64,000 bases of DNA from Cunninghamia lanceolata (GCA_027924645.1 BSBN01000252.1:1116001-1180000), one strand, 5' to 3'; numbered from the stretch's first letter, positions 1 through 10,407 are shown. Notes: generated from the letters alone by a model not told the origin. Translations and numbers: made by a program.

Positions 1-2
1 TT

Positions 3-766
3 GATGGCTTGGGAAACACTACAGCTAGAGCTTGGGTTCACAAGTTAAATAGCTATTTTCAGCTCAATCCAATGCCTGAGGATGAAGCCATTACATATGC
101 AACTCTTCATTTAGATGGTAGTGCCCATGAATGGTGGCACCATGGGATGGTCACATTGGGCCATGATCAGATTACTTCTTACATATAGTTTACTGAGAGG
201 TTGATGGGTAGGTTTGAAAAAGGGATCTTGAGTTGCAGTTTAAGGAGTTGGCATAGTTGAAATAGTGGGGTTTAGTGGATACTTACATTTCTAAATTCCA
301 AAAGTTATCTATGATGGTGACTAATATTTCTAAGAGGAGATTGACTGTTCTATTTATTGATGGGTTGTCTAATCCCTTGACAGGTTGGATTAAGTCCCTT
401 AATCCACTTACTTTGCAGGATGCTCTGAAGAAGGCAAGAGACATGGAATCATCCACTTCAAGAAGTAAATTTCGGTCAAAAGGATTCTTGCATAAAAAGG
501 ATAAAGACAAAAAATATTTTCAGCGAGATTCTAATCAGCCTAAGAATGAGACAAACAAATTGGATAGTGATCATCTCAATGAGCTTAGAAGGAAGAAATT
601 ATGTTTCCATTGTAGGGAGCCATGGGATCCATCTCATAAATGTAATATCAAAGCAAAGGCCAAACAAATTGAATACTTTTCAGCTGATAAAACAACTTTA
701 AAAAAATTAGATCAACATTCTGATTCAGAAAGTAGTGAAGAAGAAAATTCATCAAATGGGGAATAA
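3..766 (+). pseudogene. gag: gag (capsid and zinc-knuckle region), broken
   Basis: The capsid-like stretch at 3-200 reads in frame 3, with the retrotransposon gag motif 'HEWWHH' near 130. A stop near 188 and a frame change between about 215 and 275 separate it from the rest, which runs in frame 2 from 275 to a TAA at 764. A zinc-knuckle-like CX2C...HXC motif (CFHCREPWDPSHKC) lies near 601-645, followed by an acidic, Ser-rich tail. This would package element RNA in virus-like particles. The N-terminus is outside the window. The downstream protease is in the same frame as 275-766, so the TAA at 764 is a decay stop rather than a true gag terminus. Confidence 0.8.
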
Positions 767-1243
767 GATAGTGAAGGAGTTATTGCTCAGCTCTCTAGTT
801 TTCAGAAAGTTAGATCATTCAAGGTTAGTGGAGTGCTTTGTGGACGATGTATAATAACTCTCATCGATACAGGTGCCACACACAATTTTATTGATGAGGG
901 ACTGGTAGCCAAGAGGGGACTCAAAATAGAAGAATTTGAAGGGTTTAAGGTAATGGTTGCAGATGGATTTAAACTCACGTGCACTCGTAAAATTTCTGGC
1001 CTAAGTATATAGTTGGGTGAATATGAGTTGAGGGATGATTTCTATGTGGTTGGCATAGGTGATACAGATGTAGTTCTTGGCATGCATTGGATGAGGACTC
1101 TTGGAGAGTTCACTATGAATTTGCATACTATGGAGATGAAATTTGAATCAAATGGAAAAAATATAGTACTTAGAGGCATGCCAGATGGGGGACCAAGGGT
1201 AGTCTCTTTCAAGAGAATGGAGAGACTAATTAGACATGATTAG
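767..1243 (+). pseudogene. aspartic protease domain of gypsy polyprotein
   Basis: The catalytic DTGA motif is at 866-877, within a stretch reading LIDTGATHNFID, typical of retropepsin-like proteases of Ty3/gypsy elements. A second conserved element, VVLGMHWM, lies near 1070-1095. The domain would cleave the gag-pol polyprotein. The frame is the same as upstream gag and downstream RT, broken by TAG at 1010-1012 and TAG at 1241-1243. Both replace codons that would read through. Confidence 0.85.
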
Positions 1244-1270
1244 GTAGAGTGGGCAGCTAAATGCATAATT

Positions 1271-2110
1271 ATGCCTATTGTGATGGAGCAGTTGAAGAGA
1301 AATCACCACCCTGATGTAGACACTTTGTTGTCAAAGTACAACAAAGTTTTTGACAGCATACATGTTGGGAGGCCTCCAGATAGAGGCATTGAGCATATTA
1401 TAGAGTTGGAGGAGGGTACCAAACCTGTCATTACCCCTCCATACAAGCACCCAAAAAGGCATAAAGATGAGATAGAAAAAGCTATCAAAGAATTACTCGA
1501 GATGGGACACATCAGGCCTAGTAAGAGTCCTCTTGCATCTTTAGTGGTCTTAGTGAAGAAAAAAGATGGAACAATGAGGATGTGTATCAATTACCAAGCT
1601 CTAAATAAAAAGACAATTAAATACAGGTATCCCATTCCTCGCATTGATGATCTTATTGATGAGTTACATTGTGTATGTTATTTCTCCTAGATCGATTTAA
1701 GATTGGGCTATCATTAGATTCGGGTCCAAGAGCAGGATGTGGACAAGATAGCTTTCAAGTGCCACTTTGGGCACTATGATTTTCTAGTTCTACCTTTTGG
1801 CCTAACCAATGCACCAGCCACCTTTCAGTCTTGCATGAACAAAGTTTTTTGTGATCAGCTCCATAAGTTTATTCTTATTTTCTTTGATGATATTCTTATA
1901 TTAAGCAAGACTCAGAAGGAGCAAATGAGACACCTAGATGAGGTGTTGAGTGTTTTAGAGTGGGAATCATTGTTTGCTAAGGAGTCAAAATGCGAGTTTG
2001 GTATGACAAAGCTTCTTTACCTTGGCCACATCATTAGCTCTAAGGGAGTTAGAGTGGATCCTGACAAAATCAAGGCAATTGTTGATTGACCTCCACCCAC
2101 AAATCTCTTG
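1271..2110 (+). pseudogene. pol: reverse transcriptase domain of gypsy polyprotein
   Basis: Conserved Ty3/gypsy RT landmarks occur in order: [12 protein letters not shown] and [18 protein letters not shown] near 1510-1610, [12 protein letters not shown] near 1627-1662, VLPFGLTNAPATFQ near 1790-1830, the catalytic box FFDDIL (an F-x-DD version of YxDD) near 1880-1900, and YLGHIIS near 2020-2040. The two catalytic Asp residues are intact. In-frame TAG codons at 1688 and about 1714, and TGA at 2087 where Trp is expected, disable the domain. It would make cDNA from element RNA. Confidence 0.92.
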
Positions 2111-2690
2111 CATCTCAAGGGATTCTTTGGCTTATGTGGGTTCTATAGAAGATTTGTCAAGGGTTTCTCACAAACGGCTGCCCCACTTACATATTTGACC
2201 AAGAAGGGGTGCTTTGCTTGGTCTGATGTAGTACAACGATGCTTCAACCATTTCAAGCAGGTTATGAGCACTTGCCCAATTTTAGCCATCCCTGATTTCT
2301 CCAAGCCCTTTGAGTTGGAGTGTGATGCATCAGGGGAACGAATAGGCACTATTTTGATGGAGGATAAGCATCCAATCACTTTTGAGAGTAGGAAGTTAAG
2401 AGGTATTGAGAAGAGCTATTCTATTTATGACAAGGAGATGTTGGCCATTATGCATGCCTTGGCCAAATTTAGACCGTATCTTATGGGAGGTAAGTTCATT
2501 GTTAAGACCAACCACAATAGTCTCAAATACTTCCTAAATCATAAGGACCTTAATGATAGGCAAAAAAAATGGGCGAGTAGACTTCAGGCTTATGAATTTG
2601 ACATTGTGTATGTCAAAGGAAAGAAGAATGTTGTTGCTGATGCGTTATCCAAGAGACCTTACTTGTACTCTCTAGTTGAGATTACTGTTG
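2111..2690 (+). pseudogene. RNase H domain of gypsy polyprotein
   Basis: The sequence continues in the RT frame with GFFGLCGFYRRFVKGFS (RT connection), then the RNase H motifs FELECDASG near 2310-2336, SIYDKEMLAIMHAL near 2430-2465 and VKTNHNSLKYF near 2500-2530. The last motif usually has TDH; here the Asp is Asn, a G-to-A change at a position that matters for metal binding. The domain would degrade the RNA strand during cDNA synthesis. It ends in VVADALSKR, the usual RNase H C-terminal motif, near 2632-2656. Confidence 0.88.
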
Positions 2691-3890
2691 ATTGGAGAGA
2701 GATGATTTCAGTTGAGTATGCTAAGGACTCTTGGGCTGCAAGCATCATTGAGGGTACTGTACAGGATGATAGGTATGCCGTGGTGAATAAGCTGATTATG
2801 TATAAGGAGAGAATTTACTTAGTGCCCAAGCCTCAGATTAAGGTGAAGATTTTGAGGACATTTCATGATGCACCTATGGCTAAACACCCAGGATTCTTCA
2901 AGACATATAGGCAGATCCGGGAGAGATTCAGTTGGAAAGGACTTAAAAATGAAGTCCTTAAGTATGTTCATGAGTGTCCCACATGTCAGCAGAAGAAGAA
3001 TGAGCACACATACTCAACTGGCTTATTGCAGCCCCTGCCAATTCCCAAGCAAAAATGGGAATGCATTTCCATGGATTTTATCACCAGGCTACCGAAGGTG
3101 CATGGTAAGCATAGTATTTATTTTGTTGTTGATAGACTAACAAAATTTGCACATTTCTTTGCTATTCCAACAACATATACAACACCATAGGTGGCTGATT
3201 TATTTTTCAGATAGATTTTTAGACTCCATGGGTTGCCCAGGAGTATAGTCAGTGACAGGGACAACAAGTTCTTGAGTCATTTTTGGTAGGAACTCTTCAG
3301 GCTTAGTGGGATTGAGTTGACTCTCAGTACCAATTACCACCCACAAACAGATGGGAAGATATAAAAATTGAACAAATGGGTGGAGGGGTACCTTAGAAAC
3401 TATATTGCGTGGTAGTAGAAGACATGGGTGAAGTCGTTACACCTTGGTGAATACTTTTATAATTCTTCTTACCACATGTCTATTAGGATTACACCTTTCA
3501 TGGCGTTGTATGGCTACGATGCTTCAAGCTTCCTTGATTTGTTATTTGGAGACAACAGGGTGCCTAAGGCCAAGGATTTGTTACAAGAGAGTTAGGATAT
3601 AATGAAATCCTTGAAGGAGAACATACAACAGGCACAAAATCAACATAAGTTGTATGCTGATCAACACCATACAGAGCGCACTTTTGAGGTGGGTGACATT
3701 GTCTACCTGAGACTGCAACCCTACAGAAAATCCACTCTCAAGAAGAGTGGGTCAAAGAAACATAAGCCACGATTTTATGGGTCTTTTAGGATCTCCAAGA
3801 GGATTGGGGAGGTGGCTTATGAGTTGGAGTTATCGACAGATAGTAGAGTGCACAATGTGTTTCATGTATCTCGCCTTAAAAAGGCACTTG
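2691..3890 (+). pseudogene. integrase domain of gypsy polyprotein, broken
   Basis: An HHCC zinc-binding region (H...H...YVHECPTCQQKK) lies at about 2868-2995. The DDE core follows with Asp in SMDFITRLP (about 3070-3095) and in SDRDNKF (about 3252-3270). At the third site the HPQTDGK motif is followed by a TAA at 3362 where the catalytic Glu region should be, so the enzyme is inactive. Further TAG codons occur at 3188, 3212, 3287, two near 3414-3419, and about 3595. The C-terminal HNVFHVSRLKKAL stretch near 3851-3889 is the usual lead-in to the chromodomain. The frame is cut at 3891 by the CACTA transposon. Confidence 0.9.
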
Positions 3891-3932
3891 CACTAGTAGA
3901 AAAACAATAATAAATGACTAAACTTGGTCACA
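3891..3932 (+). repeat. CACTA left terminal inverted repeat
   Basis: CACTAGTAG is followed within 30 bp by AATAAATGACTAAA and GGTCAC. The right end read on the other strand has CACTAGTAG, then AAATAAATGACTA and GTGACTAAAA. The similarity is strong for the outer 9 bp and then patchy to about 42 bp. Confidence 0.85.
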
Positions 3933-4450
3933 TGACCATTAGTAGTTTATTGCCGGTCATTTATAACACAACCAAATTTATGACTAAACAATTTTTAGTC
4001 ATTTATTGGTTGTTTTGATTGATCAATTTGGTAGTATATTTAGTCATTGATTCCTGTTAACTGGTCATTTATTTAGTCATGGTAGTCATTTATTTAGTCA
4101 TTGCAATCATTAATTGCCGTCAATTGGTAGTATATTTAGTCATTTTTATTCATTGATCTCCATCCATTGATAGTATATTTAGTCATTTGTATTAACTGGT
4201 TTCCATCCATTGGTAGTATATTTAGTCATTTTAATCATTATTTTGCCGTTAACTGGTCATATATTTAGTCATATTTATTCATCGATTTCTGTCAATTGGT
4301 AGTATATTCAGTCAATTTAATTATTAATTGATGCCAATTAGTAGTATATTTAGTCATTTTAATTGACTAATTTCCATTAATTAGTAGTAAATTTAGTCAT
4401 TTTTATTTTTAATTGCTATCATTTGCTAGTTTATTTAATTATTTTTAAAT
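3915..4450 (+). repeat. subterminal tandem array with TAGTATATTTAGTCATT units
   Basis: The words TAGTATATTTAGTCATT or close variants recur roughly every 43-60 bp (for example near 4032, 4130, 4188, 4215, 4300 and 4343), interspersed with TCCATNNATTGG-like spacers. A shorter cluster of the same GTCATTTAT/GTGACTAAA words sits at the right end (10060-10165). Dense short repeats next to the terminal inverted repeats are characteristic of CACTA elements, where they bind the element-encoded DNA-binding protein. Confidence 0.8.
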
Positions 4451-5145
4451 AATTAACTTTAACTTTGACCCACTAAAAAACTTTATTTTATCAAATAAAA
4501 AGTTGCAAAAACACCAAAACATGTTCATAACACAATGTGTAACTAACCAGTGTAGGTAGTCAACTACACATGCATTTGCATTTATAATACAAGTCTAGTT
4601 GCACACAAAAAAGTTCATTTACAATTTCTAAAAAACTTTTTTTGTTACAAATACCCCCACTTGCAAAAGGTCCCACCCTTAATACATAATATATTAATGT
4701 CTACATATGCACACTAAATGGTGCTTCACATGACATAATCACAAACTCCTATCAACTCCATGGGATGTCAAATGTACATTCTTCAACACACACTCTGCTA
4801 GCTACATGTATCAACTCCACTCCATGTAGGTACCTGCACAATTAAATACTGGCATAAGGCTTCCCAAATAAACACCAAATCCAAATGTAATGCAGAATTC
4901 AATCAATTCACCTTTAAAAACCTACGTAACTAGTAGATACAAATCCAAATGATCGAACAAATTCAAATTTGAAACACAACCACCAAATTGAATGCATTGA
5001 ATTGTCAAATTCAAATTAATAAATAAGAGGGAAAGCAGCCAACAACATTCACAATTCTTGGAGTGAAGAATAATTCTCTGCAAACTATAGAGCATCGACA
5101 GGCATCCTCTGCACATTCCTCCAATATCCACAATTTTTTCAAGTT
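4451..5145. other. AT-rich CACTA interior without recognisable gene
   Basis: No coding potential or repeat was recognised here, apart from its position inside the CACTA element. Confidence 0.6.
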
Positions 5146-5693
5146 TGTACATTCTACATTCTATATATAGGTTTTTTCAGGTTTGTACATTCTACATTCT
5201 ACTTATAGTTATTTTCTTGAACTGTCCACCGCAACATCCAATTTTAAGGGACATGATTAATATTTTGTGTCTAGCCTTTTCTGCTCTTAGCAGCCTACAA
5301 AACGGGTCTTCTGCAGGCTGCTCTGAATAGTTGCAACTTAGTCCAAAGGCAAATCAAGCATTGCTTGCTTGTATAGCAAGTGCCATACAAAACAATCCAT
5401 TGTCATTAACGTCGTCTCTAGATGATGCCGACTCAGTTGATACCCAAGGATATGCCACTTCTTAATCAAATCTATGGATGTCTGATTAGGTTTTTTTTTA
5501 TGAACTTTGTGACTTCGTTGTGTGCTACTATTTTTTTTGTAAACCTTAAGACTCCTTGTGTGCTAATGTCTTTTCAATATATATTTCAAGTATGTTGCTA
5601 TCATGTTATTTCAATATATATTTCAAGTTTTGTGCAATAATTTTGTAATGTTATTTCATTCAAACATGGTGATGAAGAGGTACTACATAGAGT

Positions 5694-5835
5694 ACTGATT
5701 GGAGTGAATGCGTAGTGGTGTCCAGTGTTAAGCCTTGGCGATTAATGTGTAGTTTTGGACTATTATGACTGCTAACCCCTAAATTTTACCTATTCATTGT
5801 TGGGTGTTTATGAATAATGAAATTGTTATAACTAC
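5694..5835 (+). repeat. segmental repeat, uninterrupted copy (empty-site homologue)
   Basis: The stretch beginning GGAGTGAATGCGTAGTGG and ending near ATTGACATA is matched in the same orientation by 9187-9245 plus 9520-9640. In that second copy the homology is split by a 272-bp element, so this copy approximates the pre-insertion site. Confidence 0.7.
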
Positions 5836-5877
5836 ACTCAAATATTGACATATATAAACATGTTCTGTATGTATGTA

Positions 5878-5879
<2 letters not shown>

Positions 5880-5909
<30 letters not shown>
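5880..5909. repeat. (AT)n microsatellite
   Basis: An uninterrupted AT dinucleotide run of about 15 units, followed by mixed TATG/TGTG/CACA repeats to about 6018. Confidence 0.95.
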
Positions 5910-5914
<5 letters not shown>

Positions 5915-6029
5915 GTATGTATGTGTGTGTGTGTATATACTCACACACATATCTATATATACATATATATAAACACACATATAATTGTTATACAAACATA
6001 CATATATATGTATATGTGATGTTTCAAGA

Positions 6030-6240
6030 GGTTAGGTCTGGTGGTGGATTATTTCCCACAGTTTTTTGGGGTAAAATGATTACTTCCTACTCTCCATTTC
6101 ACCACATGTTCACAGTCTGGTAAACCCTCAACAGTTTCATGATTTTGTGTGAAAAAATGATGAGGCATCTCACAGGTTTGAGCATATGTCTGCAGAAAAT
6201 AATGTATTTGTCTGCTTAGACCTTTTTCTTAGTAACCCAT
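6030..6240 (+). repeat. left arm of internal inverted repeat
   Basis: The block contains GTCTGGTGGTGGATTATTTC, GTTTTTTGGGGTAAAATGAT and a run through TCTGCTTAGACC. It is found as an inverted, diverged copy at 8657-8865. Its right part (about 6185-6240) is also part of a second inverted match to 7750-7815. Confidence 0.8.
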
Positions 6241-6430
6241 GTGTATTTGTATGCATTCATATAATTGTATGCGTGGACCTACTGATTGTATTCATTCATA
6301 TAATTGTATTCTTAATGTCTCAGGATTGTGTTTCCAGCTGAATACAATAGAATGCATCTTAACTTTGGAGCTAATTTTGATATGTATATATGTATGCATA
6401 CATATATGCATATGTATGCATATATATATG
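6185..6430 (+). repeat. second internal inverted repeat, left arm
   Basis: Words such as CAGCTGAATACAATAGAATG and TTTGGAGCTAATTTTGATAT match the opposite strand at 7615-7815. With the 6030/8657 and 5149/8020 pairs this makes most of 5.1-8.9 kb a scrambled foldback. Confidence 0.8.
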
Positions 6431-6446
6431 CATACATATAATTGCA

Positions 6447-6770
6447 ATTCTTTAGCACATATAATTGCAACATATCCATAAATTAAATGAATGTGTGTGT
6501 GTGTGTATGTAGCATATCCATAAACTAATGTAATTGAAATTCTAAATTCTTCAGCACAAATAATTGTAGCATATCCATAAATTAAATGAATGTGTGTGTA
6601 TGTATATGCAGCATATTCATAAACTAATGTAATTGAAAGTGTAAATTCTTTAGCACAAATAATTGCAGCATATCCATAAATTAAATGAATGTGTGTATGT
6701 GGGTGTATGTATATGAAGCATATCCATAAACTAATATAATTGAAATTGTAAATTCTTCAACACATATAAT
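6447..6770 (+). repeat. tandem repeat, about 99-bp unit, three copies plus a partial
   Basis: ATTCTTNAGCACANATAATTG recurs at 6447, 6546, 6645 and (partial) 6752. Each is followed by CATATCCATAAATTAAATGA, a GT-rich microsatellite and CATAAACTAATGTAATTGAA. Length differences come mostly from the GT run inside each unit. Confidence 0.85.
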
Positions 6771-7189
6771 ATGAAATCAATAAAATTATAAATTCAAATG
6801 AAAGTCTAAAATGAATAAGAATAATGAACATTAAATAAAAGAATGCAATGTCTACCGGGTCATTGCCAAAGTAAAGTCTTGAAAGACTTTACCTAAATTA
6901 TCAGCTTAGAAATTGACATGCTCTACAAGCCCCCCACCCATTTGACATGCATGCCAAAATAAAACTATATAATAGAACAAACATAAATGAACAATATACA
7001 TAAATATAAATGTGTGTTTGTATATATATATAATGTGTGTGTGTATGTATATATATATACACACACACATATAGACATATAAATACATACATATTTATAT
7101 TATTTAAATGTACACATGTATATATGCATAGTTATATATATCTTTGTGTGAACATCTCAGAGTTCAATGAAAAAGTAAGGTGTTAAGTA

Positions 7190-7303
7190 AAGAATATATG
7201 ATACAAAGTATTGAGATTGCAACATGGGTAAAATATTTAACAATAATTACTAACACATTTTACAGTAAATGAATGTTGTTGTGTTGTATTGGACAACCAA
7301 AGG

Positions 7304-7304
<1 letters not shown>
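7190..7304 (+). repeat. diverged copy of the 163-bp repeat
   Basis: GATACAAAGTATTGAGATTG through GGACAACCAAAGGATA matches the two tandem copies at 8093-8425 in the same orientation. Confidence 0.75.

Positions 7305-7305
<1 letters not shown>

Positions 7306-7356
<51 letters not shown>
7306..7356. repeat. (CA)n microsatellite
   Basis: An uninterrupted CA run of about 25 units. It lies exactly where the 163-bp repeat homology to the left stops. Confidence 0.95.
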
Positions 7357-7358
<2 letters not shown>

Positions 7359-7614
7359 ATGAAAATGCAAGCTAATGTGTACACTTATTTTGAATATAAA
7401 GGAGTCTAACAGATGATTCTACATGCTTATATCGATTTGCTAAATGAACAAGAGACATAATATAAAGGAGCCTTTTATGAAATAAATGACAAATATAAAC
7501 CTTGAGAAATAACTGAAAATGAAGATGTTCTCTACTGTATTCAGTTGACATATATAAACACATTCATACACACTATACATTTTAACATATGTATGTATGT
7601 ATGTATGTATGTAT

Positions 7615-7815
7615 GAATATCTATGCATATGTATGCATATATATGTATATATAAATATATCAAAAGTAGCTCCAAAATTAAGATGTATTCTATTGTATTC
7701 AGCTAGCAACACAATCTTGAGACATTAAGAATATAATTATATGAATGAATACAATCAATAGGTTTATTAAGAAAAAAGACCAAGCAGACAAATACATTAT
7801 TTTTTGCAGACATAT
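7615..7815 (-). repeat. right arm of internal inverted repeat
   Basis: Inverted partner of 6185-6430. It contains AGATGTATTCTATTGTATTC and CAAGCAGACAAATACATTAT. Confidence 0.8.
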
Positions 7816-8092
7816 AGTATGCATCTATAAGGTAGCAGTCAAGGTGGTAAAAGTTAATGACAAATATAAACCCTGAGAAATAACCGAAAATAGTAAATGA
7901 ATACACAAAATATTGAATTTGTAAATGGGGTTTGTAAGGAATAACCTGTTACCAAAAAAGACCCTCAATTACTTATAACATATAGAAAGACACTACATAA
8001 ATATAACTATTAAATGCACAGTTCATGAAAATAACTATAAGTAGAATGTAGAATGCACAGTTCATGAAAACCTAAGCTGTGAAATAAAGAAT

Positions 8093-8425
8093 ATATGGTA
8101 CAAAGTAATGAGATTTCAACACAGGGAAAACATTTAACAATAATTAATAACACATTTTATAGTAAATGAACGATAGTGTGTTGTATTCGACAACCATAGG
8201 ATAGAATTTCAACAGAGGTAAAATGAATAGAGACTTGGGTATTTAGATATATGCCCATTTATGATACAAAGTAATGAGATTTCAACACATGTACAACATT
8301 TAACAATAATTATTAACACATTTTATAGTAAATGAACGATAGTGTGTTGTATTCGACAACCATAGGATAGAAATTTTAACTGAGGTAAAATGAATATAGA
8401 CTTGGGTATTCAGATATATGCCCAA
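8093..8425 (+). repeat. two tandem copies of a 163-bp repeat
   Basis: GTACAAAGTAATGAGATTTC near 8098 recurs near 8261, and both are followed by GATAGTGTGTTGTATTCGAC and GACTTGGGTATTNAGATATA. The tail, GATATATGCCAAAAAAACTG and relatives, continues as a shorter degenerate tandem series to about 8660. Confidence 0.85.
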
Positions 8426-8656
8426 AAAAGTAAGCAAGGGTTTCATGATAATAATTCCTTAGTTAGACGAATATAGATATGGGTTTTCAGATATATGCCA
8501 AAAAAACTGAGCAAGGGTTTCATGAGATTAATTCCTTAATCACACATATGCCGAAAAACCAAGCAAGGGTTTTTAGATATATGGTGAAAAAACACATGGG
8601 TTTGCATATATATGCCAAAATATGTCAGCTTTGTAGATTTATGCCCAAATTCACAT

Positions 8657-8865
8657 GGGTTATTAAGATAAAGGTCGAAGTAGACAAATAAATTATTTTA
8701 TGCAGACATGTGGTCAAACCCGCGAGATGCCTCATCATTTTATTAAAAAAAATCATGAAACCGTGGAGGGTTTACCAGACCATGAGTGTGCAGTAAAATG
8801 GAGAGTAGGAAATAATCATTTTACCCCAAAAAAACTGTGGGAAATAATCCACCACCAGACCCGAC
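8657..8865 (-). repeat. right arm of internal inverted repeat
   Basis: Inverted partner of 6030-6240: GAGATGCCTCATCATTTTAT, CAGTAAAATGGAGAGTAGGA and CCACCACCAGACCCGAC match the opposite strand of the left arm. Confidence 0.8.
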
Positions 8866-9245
8866 AACGTCAATCAACCATGGCGGAAAGGGCATGAAAA
8901 TGAATGATGAATCAGGTAAGAACAAGTAGTAATCATTATTCAATCAGCGAAGAAACCCTTCATGGGTCCACAAAAATGCTGAATAAAAAGATTCATGAGT
9001 ACCATTGTTTGCATTTTGAAAGGAGAATGATGTTCATTGTTACCTCAAACCATGGAAAGCAGACACCATCGATGCCACTCCAGAAGCTTCCAGCCCATGA
9101 GCGCACCATGAAATGATGGGAATGAAGTTTTACCACCAAAAATGTGGGAAATATTTCATCATTGGACTTGACGTGCATATGAAATGGAGTGAATGCGTGG
9201 TGGCGTCCGGTGTTAAGGTTAGGTGTTTAATGTGTAGGTACGGAC

Positions 9246-9517
9246 CACGGCTTAAATTTGACAGTCGACCTGCTTGTCAAGCAATTTTTTTATGACAGTT
9301 ATCTATTCAATAGTACCCTTCAAATACTATGACATTCCTTAGTATAAATAAATCATATAAAAATTAAATATATATATTGTCATAATCCTATATAAATTTT
9401 GACAGTTTGTACAAAATCTCTCCTTTCATATGATACAGTCTTTGTAAAAATTGGATTGTATTTTACAGCAAAAATACCTAAATACACCTATACAACTGTC
9501 AAATTTAAGCCCTAGTG
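9246..9517. mobile_element. 272-bp terminal-inverted-repeat element (CACTA-like MITE)
   Basis: The left end CACGGCTTAAATTTGACAGT and the right end, read on the opposite strand as CACTAGGGCTTAAATTTGACAGT (a 16-bp block GGCTTAAATTTGACAG is identical), form terminal inverted repeats. The right terminus is a CACTA-type end. The surrounding sequence is homologous to the uninterrupted repeat at 5694-5835, which lacks these 272 bp. The interior is AT-rich and non-coding. GAC occurs at 9243-9245 and again at 9520-9522, a possible 3-bp duplication with two extra bases. Confidence 0.7.
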
Positions 9518-9659
9518 CAGACTATTAAACCCACCAACCTAAACCTCTAATGTTAACCCATGAATTAGACCCAATCACTTTTGACCGCATATGAATGATA
9601 AAATTGTTATAATTGCACCCTAATAGTGACACAATTAGGACCTTTTTTAAATATTATTT

Positions 9660-10060
9660 GGTGGTTATAGCAGGCAATAATCGGGACGTTTGGTGGCCAT
9701 GAGCGGGCGGCACCTCTAAATGGTGACTTTTTGACCCTTGCACACATATCGAGCACTCCCGCATTCGACTAAATTGTCGACATGCCAAAATAATAACTAT
9801 AAGCTATTAACTCGTGAGTGAATAAAACCCATAAAATTTTTTATCGATCTGACATACCGTTTAGGAACTATAGTTGTACAAACATAGCATAAAAAATATG
9901 GCGGTAACTGGGGTGGTATCTGCAATATATAGCAGTAACTGGGACAACCCACTCCCGCCAATAATTTCCCAATTTGAAATGTTTTTTTTAATTACCTACT
10001 TTAATATCATATTTTCTAATTTTTATTCGTGTGACTAATTATTTAGTTGTGTTTTTTATC
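9660..10060. other. CACTA right interior, no gene seen
   Basis: GC content rises slightly near 9690-9790. No open reading frame or repeat was recognised before the right subterminal GTCATTTAT cluster. Confidence 0.5.
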
Positions 10061-10139
10061 CAACGATCAAATTAGTCATTTATAGCTATGTTGCAAAAAA
10101 TTAGTAGAATTTAGTCATTTTTAGTTGTCGTGACTAAAA

Positions 10140-10181
10140 GTTTTAGTCACGTAGTCATTTATTTGCCAAATACTACTAGTG
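10140..10181 (-). repeat. CACTA right terminal inverted repeat
   Basis: This is the inverted partner of 3891-3932. It ends in CTACTAGTG and includes GTAGTCATTTATTTGCC. The flanking TTG at 10182-10184 completes the 3-bp duplication. Confidence 0.85.
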
Positions 10182-10184
10182 TTG

Positions 10185-10378
10185 GGCATAATGTGATTCC
10201 CTCTTCTGAATTAACACCATTGGATGAGGAAGGGAAGACTATCTTGATCTTAAAGGCCATTATTGATTTTAGGGAGCACACTTTACGTAGGAGGATTATT
10301 AGGGAGTAGATCTGGTGAAATGAAAGAACTTGTTGGTTGAGGATGCCACATGAGAGAGCAAGCAGATTTTGTAGCATC
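10185..10378 (+). pseudogene. chromodomain-like C-terminus of the gypsy polyprotein, resumed after the CACTA insertion
   Basis: The frame that stops at 3890 resumes here with GHNVIPSSELTPLDEEG and later DFREHTLRRRIIRE. A region that in the usual chromodomain reads xVKWKxL...DATWE is recognisable around 10309-10350, but with small indels and stops. Chromodomains in chromoviruses steer integration toward marked chromatin. Continuity of sense across the CACTA insertion is the main evidence that both parts are one gene. Confidence 0.75.
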
Positions 10379-10407
10379 CAAAGTTACAATTGCTTGAGGA
10401 CAAGCAA

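Larger units (their letters stand above)
3891..10181. mobile_element. CACTA (En/Spm-type) DNA transposon, non-autonomous
   Basis: The left end reads CACTAGTAG at 3891-3899 and the right end is its exact inverted complement CTACTAGTG at 10173-10181. The 3-bp TTG is duplicated on both sides (3888-3890 and 10182-10184), the CACTA-superfamily target-site duplication size. Removing the element plus one TTG rejoins the interrupted gypsy frame, which independently fixes both ends. Inside there is a subterminal repeat array, AT-rich DNA, microsatellites and several inverted and direct segmental repeats. No open reading frame of transposase length or resembling TNPA/TNPD was found, so mobility would need a transposase from elsewhere. 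Confidence 0.92.

Noticed and set aside
6447..6770. CRISPR-like array
   Set aside because: Units are about 99 bp, contain microsatellites and have no unique spacers. The context is a plant transposon.
5845..7712. Several 60-90 codon open frames rich in Tyr, Ile, His and Cys
   Set aside because: They run through AT, GT and CA microsatellites, occur on both strands and share no domain with anything. They are composition artefacts inside the CACTA element.
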